Assembly: GCF_000516985.1 (NCBI RefSeq)
Contig: NW_006917097.1
Coordinates: 1,116,001-1,180,000, forward strand
Direction of reading: 5' to 3'
Length of the DNA stretch: 64,000 nucleotides
From: Pestalotiopsis fici W106-1
Lineage: Eukaryota > Ascomycota > Sordariomycetes > Amphisphaeriales > Sporocadaceae
In this document: positions 43,892 to 53,762 of the stretch, piece by piece
How positions within the stretch are numbered: position 1 is the first letter of the stretch
Layout: every line of letters begins with the position of its first letter
Made by a program: the position numbers and the translations under genes
The notes under the pieces: generated by a model
Databases searched by the model: none
What the model was told of the DNA's origin: nothing
Seen by the model: only the letters and a program-made list of their open reading frames with translations

Positions 43892-44533
43892 CTAAGACAG
43901 TTGCGTAGCCAGAGCAGTGACCTGGTCCAAGAGTGATTGGTCCTCGCCAGCCGCATTCTTCAGGACCTTGTCGCGAAGGTGGTCAACCTGCGATCCAGCA
44001 GCAGCAGGAGGGTTGCCCTGGGCTGTCTGGATACGGCTGACCTGGTACTGCAGAAAGAACTTGGGCACCTTGATTGCGAGACTACCGCCAACACTTCGAA
44101 TACCCGCCTCTGTAGCCAGATACGTGTTGAGTTGATCCTGGAAAGTCTGCAAATCGGTATCGGCCAACGGGGTGCTGGTGGCAAACTTGGACAGGGCAAA
44201 TTCGAGCGGCGTCTGAGACGACTGGCTAAAGTCTATATCCGAAAAGGTGGCATCGCCGCTCGTAACATCGGGGACACCCGAGATGGTCGTCTTGGAGGTA
44301 TCGCAAGTCACGGCCGACTCGATGCTGGTAACCACGTCGGCGACTTCGGCGGGCAGCGTCGTGGAGCCAATGACGAAGCAGGCGGATTGACGCTCTGACA
44401 GGATGGGAGCATCGGCGGGAGCCTTGGTCAGAGGGACCACCGCATTCGGTGTGACAAAGGGTATAGTAGGTGCGGCCAATGCCAGGCTGGCAAAGATGGC
44501 CGTGGAAAAGGCAAGAGTATTGAACTTGGACAT
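43892..44533 (-). CDS. Small secreted protein, conserved in fungi
   Basis: Intronless, 213 residues, start at 44533. The first 20 residues are a clean signal peptide (TLAFSTAIFASLALA ending at AAP). A short Pro-rich stretch and a Cys pair (SACFVIGSTTLP ... AVTCD) follow. The rest is Ser/Thr-rich then helical (KFFLQYQVSRIQTAQGNPP, VDHLRDKVLKNAAGEDQSL). I have the impression of a conserved family of ascomycete secreted or cell-surface proteins, but I cannot name it. No GPI-anchor signal is seen at the end. Confidence 0.8.
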   Translation of the reverse strand: MSKFNTLAFSTAIFASLALAAPTIPFVTPNAVVPLTKAPADAPILSERQSACFVIGSTTLPAEVADVVTSIESAVTCDTSKTTISGVPDVTSGDATFSDIDFSQSSQTPLEFALSKFATSTPLADTDLQTFQDQLNTYLATEAGIRSVGGSLAIKVPKFFLQYQVSRIQTAQGNPPAAAGSQVDHLRDKVLKNAAGEDQSLLDQVTALATQLS

Positions 44534-46516
44534 GTTGGCTGGGAGGATTGGTGGTTATTGAATGACTGGAATGGATTATATTGTCCACAAAAGCTCAAAC
44601 AGCTGAATAAGAGAAGAAAGACGTCAAGTCGAAACGAAAGTAAACCCTAGCCAGAGGGAACAAAGATCAATAACCCAAAGAAACTGGTGGTATTTGGTGG
44701 TGAAAGAAGAGACAGTCGATCATGCTTCATGCTTCGATATGGTACCGGACGATCCTTTTAAGCAGAGCCGCTTGTCCATGCAACTGGCTACCAGATCTTC
44801 GGCCAATGTGCCGAAAAGCTGAGCTCATTACGAGAAATGATGGGGACTGTCGTCTCATGTCGGACATGCGCGCGTTTGAGGTGCAACTGGGTTGTTGGTC
44901 TGTCAGATGTTCGAATGCATCTCGACGCTAGTATTCCTGACAGGGGCACTGGGTTCTGCTCTGGGGGCTAAGGATTAAGCTTGAATTGGGCGACAACCGG
45001 CTGACGGTCTCTACTATGACATGGCTCCGCAATCGTCCAACCGAAAGTCTCATGGGGGAGGATTTTGTGAGATTTCACGGAGCCTCAATCAAGCCCCTGC
45101 CCAGCAAGGAAGTTACTACTACCACATTGAAAGCTGCGACGCTTAGGGGTGTCGCCAGACCCCACAACATTCGGTTTCAGGGGTCAAGGCGCCAATCGGT
45201 GCGTTGCGACAGTGCTTGATCGTCATGATCCTGGCCTGGAGCATGCCAAGAGACCATGCCCCGTACCAAAGTCTGAGGTTATTTCGACCTAATCAGGGCT
45301 TTACATGAAGAGTGAAAGAACACTCGTCTATTCGATCAATTGTGCATTCGCAGAGAGTCAGTCTTGTAGAAGAGAGGATCGGTTCAATCTTGGTAAAATA
45401 TTCTGCCCTCAGTCCAACATCTCATCAGAAAAGTATACCATTGATGAATCGATATGATATTACTCAAAAAGTCTAAACCCCAGCTACATGCACAGGCTTT
45501 TGCGTCCCTGGCCACGCCTTAGGTGTGGTCAATTCAATGTCCCTCATTCCCCGGACATCCAGCAGCGAGGAGATCGTCTTTCACAACCCGTCAATCAAAG
45601 TGGGAAGAACGTCACTCAAATCAGCAAGAAATATGGATCGGAATACAATTCCCTGAAGGTCATTCGTACGCGACATTGCGGCCTTTGCAGAGCGTGATGA
45701 CTAATAGCATAGAATCACAATGGGGACCAAAATCGCTTTAGCGTATAAATCGCTCGCCGCCCATTCCCATGTCCTTGCTTCTTACACATTCTATCCCATT
45801 TGCCTGCAGACCGTTGCAGAACCACCCTTATTTTCTGTGGCTCATCATTGCGGAAATCCATTATCTACCACCGGTGCATGTAGATCATCAGCTGAACGCG
45901 AGTGGCACATCTTCGCGTCACGTTTGATTGAACAGTGCTCAATTACCAAGCCATGCACATCGATACGCGCCATTGACAATGCAATCGGTTGACTTAGAAT
46001 CGGATAGCAGGCATTTCGATATCATGTACCTCATCCTGCTAGCATCATTAATACTCGTTTCCTCGCTCAAATTCTACTTTTCCAATCATTTACTTCCGGT
46101 TCAACGCACTATATTTATTGCCCCTTTTTCAACACTGTTCATTGCGATTATGACCTGAATGCGCATCTGCTACGTTTCAATACCTAGCTATGCTCATCTC
46201 AATGTTCCCAACTCTTCCCAACCCAGAGCTCTAATGTCTTCCGCCCCAAGTAAACGTAGCGCGCTAGTCAATGTACGGAGAACACATTTTGATCGTAGAA
46301 TTTATGAGCGAAATGCCAAATACAACTATCTGATCGCCCCTCGAAAGAGAAAGTGAAAAAGAAAGCACAGGGAAATGGAAAAGTGAAAGAGAAAAGAAGA
46401 GCGATGAAGAAGAAAGCAAAAGATGAATACCAAAAACGATTTCGTGAATAATAGCTCTTGGTCCATATACGATTGTGAGAATATCCATGGTTACCCGATA
46501 CAGCAGATATACTTGG
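44534..46516. other. Intergenic (2 kb)
   Basis: Upstream region of the secreted-protein gene, then low-information sequence with short ORFs only. A purine-rich run (GAAAGAGAAAG type) at about 46345-46425 lies just past the 3' end of the zinc-finger gene. Confidence 0.45.
44686..44712. repeat. 27-bp element shared with 48266-48292
   Basis: Core TATTTGGTGGTGAAAGAAG; 26 of 27 bases are identical in the two places, same orientation. This copy lies about 150 bp upstream of the secreted-protein gene. Confidence 0.6.
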
Positions 46517-47628
46517 CTACGCCACACGCCGCGGACGCCCAACAGGTCCCCCGCCTTCCCTGCACATTTGGTAGTGCTTTTCATGCAAATCTTTTGTAGT
46601 ATGCTTGACAAGACACTGGCAAAAGTATCCATCATGAACCCATTTCGTTGATTTACATATTTGAAGATGACGAGTGTAGTTGGATCTACGGACGTATGGC
46701 GCTTGATATCCGCACTGCAAGGTTGTAGGTCAGCAAATTATGTTGCGAGGGCGATCATGCATTTCTCTTCTGGTCATCTTCATCTCGTGATACTGAGTCA
46801 CTGTATTGTGAGATACATCCTTTGTCCTGGTAGTGAAATCGAATAACGACAAAACTTGCTTACCACGCATGTAAACCAGCCTCGTTGCAGCTGTCCCTCG
46901 GAGGGCTTGCCATGGACTTCATTCATGTGACGCTTCAGCGATTTGAGTGATTTGAAGTCAATCTTGGATTGGTCACACTTTCGGCAAGTGTATTCTGGTT
47001 GTTCGTTGATAGGAGACTGCAATTTGGTCTTCGAAATCAGATGAGACAACGTCGCTGTTGGTGAGATTGGTAGGGTCGATGATCTATGATAGTTAGAGAC
47101 ATCGCAAAGAGGATATACATGGGTGACAAGGGCTCACTTTTGAGGTGACATGCTTTCAGCTATACTAGAGCTGCACGTTGAATCATTCAATATCATAGGT
47201 GGGAGCAGTGGCTCTTGATCCGATCCAAGTACAGAACCACTGCATGAGCCGAACTGGTCAGTCCAAAGTGAGCGTTGGTACGTAGATGGGGTATGTTCGG
47301 AAGGAAAATATTGAGTAATCGGAGCTGGGCAGGGCATTATGAACCCATGCTGAGTCTCTCGTTCAAAATGCTGGATCCCCTGCATGCAATAGTCAAATTG
47401 CTGGTTCTCGACGGGCCATTCTGTGCTTATATGATATGCGGCTGATAAATCGTGGTATTGTGGTGGTATATCTCTAGGTTCAACAAAGTACTGTGCACAA
47501 TCGATGCGCTGCGTGTTTTCGGAGGTATTTGGCCACAAAGGCTCTCCGGAGAAATCTGCCACCTCCTGTTCTGGTAATAAGAACGGTGCTAGAGGGAGAT
47601 CACACTGTGGATTTTGCGCAAATTCCAT
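46517..47628 (-). CDS. Zinc-finger protein with C-terminal GRPR motif (paralog A)
   Basis: Three exons on the minus strand: 47628-47138, 47083-46864, 46714-46517 (302 aa). The N-terminal 190 residues are low-complexity and acidic or Pro/Ser-rich (DLPLAPFLLPEQE). The C-terminal 110 residues hold three finger-like units. The first is C-x2-C with KRHMNEVH. The second is CVCGYQAPYVRRSNYTRHLQIC, of C-x-C...H-x3-C type and spliced between Val and Cys. The third is FCQCLVKHTTKDLHEKHYQMC. The protein ends with GGGPVGRPRRVA, an AT-hook-like core. It is clearly related along its length to the gene at 51544-52694. A DNA-binding role is inferred. The second intron, 149 bp, has no counterpart in the paralog. 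Confidence 0.82.
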
Positions 47629-47813
47629 GACAGATACTAGGTGTCAGGAACATGTGAGTAGACCGACTACAAAAGTTTCGCGCTGCCTCATGCCAATTTT
47701 GGGGGTTCATTGGAGATCTTGGTGAGAAAACTTTTTAACACATGGAGAGGGCTAGCTGTCTTTAAGTATTAAACTCAATTAGGTATTGAGGATCTTATTA
47801 GTTATTATTTTAT

Positions 47814-47883
47814 TTTTCGGCCATTTGTAAGAGTTGTTGCTGAATTTTCGGCCGTTTGTAAGAGTTGTTGCTGAATTTTCGGC
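47814..47883. repeat. 31-bp tandem repeat, 2.3 copies
   Basis: Units 47814-47844 and 47845-47875 differ at one base (GGCCATTTG versus GGCCGTTTG); a third partial unit begins at 47876. Confidence 0.9.
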
Positions 47884-48265
47884 ATTCGTTCTATTGTATA
47901 GTAAGAACTCGCCTTGGAAGTCGGGTGCTTGCAGACAAGTTGCAGGGATTACGGACCCTTGGGCAATTCATCAGAACCCCCATACAAAAAAAGTCTGTGC
48001 ACATCACCAGCCGCTGCCCCGCCACACTACATCTAAATGTAAGCCACGCAAAAAGATATATAGCATTAAAATACATTCAATCCCACAATTTCTTAAACAA
48101 AGAAATTGGGGAAAATATGCAGATGTGTTAGAATTGTCTATTTGGGCCAGTTAGATTAGTTGGTTTTTTGTTTGGATTTATTAGGGTTGGCCTGGAGTTC
48201 GAGGGACGGTGCGAGCCCTTCGCTATTTGGTATATGTCCATTGTGTTTTGCAGACCCAAGACACC

Positions 48266-48292
48266 GGTGATATTTGGTGGTGAAAGAAGAGA
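48266..48292. repeat. 27-bp element shared with 44686-44712
   Basis: Same core as the copy at 44686. This copy lies about 640 bp upstream of zinc-finger gene A. Confidence 0.6.
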
Positions 48293-48630
48293 TAATATGG
48301 AAATTGCTTCGGTGGATAGCAGGAATGGGGTGGGTGGGGTGTGAATAACCGGGGTGATTAGTCCAGGTATCTTGCTTGAAGAGCCTCGAGCCGTACAATA
48401 GTATCACCATTCTCACAAGAGCTTATCTGCTGTTCGTTATCCCCGACTAAATATCAGGACTATTTTTGTTATCCTTGTCATCCCGAAATGTCCCATTTAC
48501 ACGGTCACAGGTCCAAAGCTCAGACTATGCCTGATTATGACATTAAGATATCTGATATACCTGTTCTATGAACTGACGATGGTTACCCCTCACCCGGTTC
48601 ACCCATCCCGTCGCTAGCTACGTACGCCAG

Positions 48631-48634
<4 letters not shown>

Positions 48635-48664
<30 letters not shown>
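48635..48664. repeat. AC dinucleotide microsatellite (15 units)
   Basis: Fifteen uninterrupted AC units followed by ATACATAC; a candidate length-variable marker. Confidence 0.95.
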
Positions 48665-48669
<5 letters not shown>

Positions 48670-49670
48670 TACACTGCCCAGAACTATCATCACCATCCCA
48701 GTATGATAACTGAATAAATATTCCCTGACTCAATATCGGAGGGCGATGACGGGCATATTGCCAAAATATTCTCTATGATGTTATGAAACTGCGAATAAGG
48801 CTAGGAGATGTCTGTGGTGAGCCAGCACTATGCAATCCTCACGTTAGTGCATGCAATGTTAAGAGACCACCTAAGGTTACATAGTTGACATATCAGTGAT
48901 TCCCACCTCTAACATCTCTGGCTTCATCGCCTATATCACGTTCAGCAACTGCGACAATTGAAGTGCGCTGCATCAGACATTCAGACTCAACGTATTCATT
49001 CTCCTGTTGTGCCGACTTGTGATTATGTATTCATTCGCTTGACATTTCCATATTCACTCGTTCGAGTCTATAATCTGAAGACAATGCGTCGACTGCTCAA
49101 CCATGTTTGCTGCAAAAGACAGATCGAGTGCTGCTGGGCACGTTGCACCGCTGCTAGCTTCCCCGATTATATACGTGGGAATGCTAGCTGTTCACAAGCA
49201 TACTTCTTGCCTTGTCCCTGTCTCTCACACCGCAGGGACCCAATCATGCACCTAGCGCCAGTCGTGTTTGCATGGAACTAGAACAAATGGACGGTCCGTG
49301 TTATTGATAGGATGGCGCGGATATAAGGTTGCGCCAAGTATAGGGGCATCGAATCAGGAAGCAGCGCAGTATAGAATCTCCAAACCAAGTGGAAGCCAGA
49401 GAAGTATGCACCAGCCAAGAAGCCATAGAAAAGATCATCCCACATGTATCATGATTCCATAGGAAGCCAGCATGAAGAGAGTCAAGAACTTGGAAAAAGG
49501 AAAATGAAAATCGTGGTATCATCACTTTCCAACCCTCAATCCCTTCATGACGGCCCCAGCATAAGAGGTCGGTTCAACGTAGGACACGTGGTGTCTGATT
49601 GGCTCGCTCTCGTGGGGAGCGCAAACCTATACGATCGATCCATTAATTTCCGCACGTTCCATGACAAAAG

Positions 49671-50219
49671 TCAATCACTCACATTACCATCAACGTATTC
49701 GGTCCGCTCATCCTCGACACTGCACCGAGCCCCGCCCCATCCGAGTAGGCGGGCGGGCCGGTCCAAGGCAAAGTCATCACCGCCGCGCATAACCTGCCGG
49801 CAGACGTCGGACCACTCCTTTTCCGTCCGATCGACCTTTGTCACTAGAAACCGGCGACCGGCCTGTTCAAAGACGTCGACAAAGTTGTCAGAGCGGTAGA
49901 TGCGCTTCATGCGGCGGCGGCGCGACTCGAGCAGCTTGCCGCGACTCGCCGGGCACGAGAGCGAAAAGGCCTGCGCCTCGAAAACGCGACCGCACAGGCA
50001 CACGACGGAGAAAATGTCGAGGAACTCGGTCTGCAGACGTAGCTGCTGCAGTCGGTAGTGGTCCCCGATAAAGGCGCCGCGGTACGCCGTGTACGGGAGC
50101 TTGAACGTATAGGTGGTTGATGCTTGCTGGGTCTCGGTCGTTTCAGCCGGGTTGGTGGCATTGCGGTGGCTCGCTTGCGTGTGTGAACATTTTGCCAGAG
50201 TTGTCGTGGCAGATGTCAT
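49671..50219 (-). CDS. Hypothetical protein, GC-rich coding sequence
   Basis: From an ATG at 50219 the minus strand encodes 182 residues without introns. Codons are strongly GC-ending, unlike the flanking DNA, which supports real coding. The product has no signal peptide or membrane helix. A central part (TYTFKLPYTAYRGAFIGDHY, LQTEFLDIFSVVCLCG) is followed by a very basic stretch (KLLESRRRRMKRIYRS) and a C-terminal acidic/basic mixture. The frame continues upstream of the ATG to a GTG, so a longer product is possible. No family is recognised. Confidence 0.5.
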   Translation of the reverse strand: MTSATTTLAKCSHTQASHRNATNPAETTETQQASTTYTFKLPYTAYRGAFIGDHYRLQQLRLQTEFLDIFSVVCLCGRVFEAQAFSLSCPASRGKLLESRRRRMKRIYRSDNFVDVFEQAGRRFLVTKVDRTEKEWSDVCRQVMRGGDDFALDRPARLLGWGGARCSVEDERTEYVDGNVSD

Positions 50220-51543
50220 GATCACGTCGAGAATTGGTGGTGGAGTCGCGGCCACCGCATAGTCACGTACGGAGCAAGTAAAAGAGACTCCATGTCCCCC
50301 GGGCTTCAGCAGAGCTGGGGCCCAGAAATATGTAGATTTCGACACATCTAGATAACAAACAGCCTGATTCTCAAGTCATGTTTAAAACTCATCATGAGCC
50401 TGATTGACGCAGCCTGCTTTCTGGTACTTTTGAACAATTGAGATGTGATGATGCTTGCAGGTTCTCGTGATGCTATTTTAAAAGATGGTGTGAAGGAGAT
50501 GAAAATGGTCCTCAATTGACGACATAGCATGTGCTCATCGGACATGTTTCCTGAATGCCCTGCGACCGGGCGCCACAGAGGGTCTAGGCGCTCAGCCTGC
50601 CAATCATGAAATGGACCTCAGACGCCGAGCTGAAAATCCAGTTACCACCTTGACTCGGCGCAGGAGCAGTTGCAGGCAGCCTGGCAATGTTTAGGATTTT
50701 GATGGTCGGAAATTCTCACAAATCGGTAAACACCTGTGTCATGTAAGAATTGCTTATTGAGACAGTCTGCATCTGCGGCTGAAGAAGCCGAGGTTGCAAA
50801 ATACAGGTATAAATTCAAGCGCATGCTCAACATAATCTGGATAATTTCCAGCAGTAATTCCCATATTCTCGCTCGCGCTTTGCGTCATTACATCTGACCC
50901 CTTTTTTCCTTTTGCGAACCACTTTGCGAACCAATTGCCTCGTCTACAATGCCTACGAGGCATACTTTTGTCGCCACCTGAAAGCAAGAGTACCTCGCCA
51001 ACTTGACGCGTTGCGCCCGATTCAGATGAGGTGAATATTTCTTAGCTCCGAGTACATTGACACGTCACACACCTTCGGTCAGGAAATTAGGAGGCAGTTT
51101 TGGAGTGGATAGTAAAGGATGTCATGCTCATCTATTTGTCCATATCAACGCCGCCGCAGTAACCGGAAGTTCGCACATAGGGCCATGGCAAGTCAGCCTG
51201 ACACACTACTACTACATCTCCCCCAACCACAACGGTGAGATCCTTCCCAACAATTTCTATGTGTAAAATGTCGCGCGCAAAGAAAAGTACATGTGAAAAA
51301 AGTCTCATAAGGAGCGTGGATCATGAAATCTTGGGTATCGCTTACACATGAGGCATGAAATGAGCAAGTGTCGTACCACGTAAGGAGTGTCGTGAAAGTT
51401 TTTGACGATGATGCAAAAAACGAAAGTAAAATCAAATGGCAACCGAATCAGAAAAGAAACGAGAGGTAGGAAATGAAATTGCGAGATTGCCAATGCAAAC
51501 ACAGAACCGGGGACTCTTTGGTAGCAAAACACCATGTTGATCA
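50220..51543. other. Intergenic (1.3 kb)
   Basis: Contains the 3' flank of zinc-finger gene B (with a 19-bp sequence repeated at 60236) and the upstream region of the gene ending at 49671. No gene supported. Confidence 0.45.
51321..51339. repeat. 19-bp sequence shared with 60236-60254
   Basis: Identical TCATGAAATCTTGGGTATC in both places. Each copy lies about 140-220 bp past the stop codon of a minus-strand gene. Confidence 0.5.
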
Positions 51544-52694
51544 CTACGCATCGCTGGCTGGGAATTCATTAGGTCCAGCTCCACGAGGGCGACCGACGGG
51601 GTTTTTGCCGACATTGCACTTCATATAGTGTGCAGTGTGGTCAGCCTTGTTGCTGTGCTTGCGACCGCATTGGCACACAAACTCCTTGAAACTCCACTTG
51701 TGAGGCTTGCAATTGTTCAAGTGTCGCGTGTGGTTCGCTTTCCTGTAGTGACATGCCGTCGAACCACATGCGCAGCGGAACCATCCTGCTTTGATTTCAC
51801 CGGGGGCCGGTTTGCCGTGTTTTTCCATGACATGGCGTTGCAGAGATTTGAGATCTCTCTTGATTGTTGGACATGGAATTTTGGGGCAACTAAACCGAGC
51901 TGTATTCTTGGTAGGGGTATGAGCAATGGGAAGAGGTTCAGCGGGAAGATGTTCAGCATGAAGAGGTTCAGCGTCGGTAAAGGCCTGCAGCTCGCTCGGT
52001 GTAGACAGTCGTCGACTGGGAGGACTATAACAGTTAGCAATGTCAAGATGGATGCAACAATGACTTTTACAACTCACCATGTAGGCGTCAAGGGTCCTGA
52101 TGTGCTTGGACTACATCCCGGTTGGCTGAGCGGCGGCGGAGAGTTTGGCGAGGCTTCCCTTTGATGCATAGGGCCAGCAACGGGAACGGTAAGCGAGTAC
52201 TGGGATGGTGACTGTGTACAATCAACCGAAAAAGGGTTCGGGCTCATGTAAGCGGGATTGGACACCATGCCCTGTTCTCGCCTCGCCTGCTTTGACTGCT
52301 GTTGATGCTGCTGGATTCCTGGATCATAAGAGACAATTGCTTGGCCCACTTGCATGCCGGGATACGGTTGGGAAAAGGAAAAATCTTTGTAAATGGAATT
52401 CCCGTGATCGGCCAAGGAAGTCCTGTAATGGAGTGCAGAGTATGGGGACAGCAAGGCCTGGTCTTCAGGTGAAGGGTATACCGGTTCAATAAGTGCTTCT
52501 TCCGTCAAGTGGTATATAGAGTGTGCCGTCCAGTCGACGAATTCAGTGTTCCAAGCTGGTAGAGGCTGCTTTGACATGAGAGAAGGTGCAAGAGAGAGGT
52601 CCTGGGTTTGTTGGTGTTTAGAATCCATATCTATGCCTAGATCTCGAATTCCGTAGGCAGTGACTGTACCGTCAAAGGGTCTCATCAGCTGCAT
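51544..52694 (-). CDS. Zinc-finger protein with C-terminal GRPR motif (paralog B)
   Basis: Two exons on the minus strand, 52694-52078 and 52024-51544 (365 aa). An internal Met at residue 23 (MDSKHQQTQDLSLAPSL) aligns better with the paralog's start, so the first 22 residues are uncertain. The N-terminal 240 residues are Gln/Pro/Ser-rich. The C-terminal part repeats the finger pattern of gene A: C-x4-C with QRHVMEKH, then FRCACGSTACHYRKANHTRHLNNC, then FVCQCGRKHSNKADHTAHYMKC, followed by KNPVGRPRGAG. Intron 1 is at the equivalent place and phase (2) as in gene A. The paralog's second intron is missing here. A regulatory DNA-binding role is inferred. Confidence 0.85.
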
Positions 52695-53390
52695 TTTAGG
52701 TATTGAAAAAGTATCAAGGCATGGATAGAAAGTATGACAAGTAAAGAGGATGCAGGTTGGGTTGTATATAGGTGCGTCACTCTCAGCTCAGCGAGTCTGG
52801 TCGAGGCAAGATGTTTTGTACCGAAACGATTGCTTGTGGAAAATAAAAGACCTAGGTCAATGTGTACGAGAATAGTAAAGAAGAAAGGGTAGCCAACAAC
52901 CCTCTGCCGGGGGAATGAGACTAATTGTTCTCCCTCCCCAGGCTGGTGTTGTAGGTTGTTGTTGTGGTCGGATGTTTGAAAAAGGATGGTTCATTTTGAG
53001 TAGAGTGGGCAGGATGCAGTCTGTCTTATACAAACCGTCTTTTTTGAGGAGCTTTTTTTTTACCAGTGTGTTTTTTTTTTCATGAGCAGAGGATAGGGAA
53101 AAAAAAGACGGACGGGTTTTTCTCTTGGTCAGTCCTTTGGACATCCGTGGTGTCGTCGGCAGGGGGGTGTTACTTGGTACCTGTACCGTGTATGTAGTAT
53201 GTATATAGCTATTACCCTGTACTCCTAGGTCTATAGGTACGTATCAATAAAAGCAAGTTGACATCCAGACGCCAATTCTTTAATCATTCTTAGCGTGGCT
53301 GGACCGTGGGAGCTTTACACACGCAACGTCCAAAAGCAGATCCCTTGAGAGTAATTGCACAGTACGGCGCACCCAGCTTGACCCCGGTGT
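52695..53390. other. Upstream region of zinc-finger gene B
   Basis: About 700 bp with A/T homopolymer runs (about 53041-53110) that probably form part of a long leader or promoter. No gene seen. Confidence 0.45.
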
Positions 53391-53762
53391 CTACAGCTCA
53401 AACAGTCCGTCGAATAGCATGACTGCCTCGTCCATCGCGGCGTGCTGCTGCAGATCGGACGTCCCCTCTACGATTGAGGACCGTATTTGAAATGGACCGC
53501 CAAACTGCGCCAACAGCTCGACGTGAGTGTGTCCCTTGCCTCTTGCGTCTTTCCGAACTGTTGACCCCAGCTTGCCTAGAGCAGGAAAACATGGGGTGGA
53601 TCTATTCTGTCTTGACAAAGTGATCGGAGTTAGCGGGTTCGCCGTCGAGCGCTGTGGTGTTTTATTAACAGCCTCTTCAGAGCCTCCGCCCTCGCTGCGA
53701 GCCTTGGGCGTTACAGCGCGAGTAAGAGCCAACGTGGAGGCGGCACCAAGTCTACCCGGCAT
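53391..53762 (-). CDS. Doubtful small hypothetical protein
   Basis: From an ATG at 53762 the minus strand gives 123 codons. The C-terminal half looks protein-like (HTHVELLAQFGGPFQIRSSI, DEAVMLFDGLFEL), the N-terminal half is low-complexity. No motif, intron or signal peptide. It could be a chance frame in GC-rich DNA. Confidence 0.3.
   Translation of the reverse strand: MPGRLGAASTLALTRAVTPKARSEGGGSEEAVNKTPQRSTANPLTPITLSRQNRSTPCFPALGKLGSTVRKDARGKGHTHVELLAQFGGPFQIRSSIVEGTSDLQQHAAMDEAVMLFDGLFEL

Larger units (their letters stand above)
47629..49670. other. Intergenic (2 kb) with simple repeats
   Basis: Upstream region of zinc-finger gene A, a 31-bp tandem repeat, a copy of the shared 27-bp element and an AC microsatellite. 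Short ORFs are not supported. Confidence 0.5.

Noticed and set aside
48635..48664. Telomere-like or CRISPR-like repeat
   Set aside because: It is a plain AC dinucleotide microsatellite; fungal telomeres use TTAGGG and there are no spacers.
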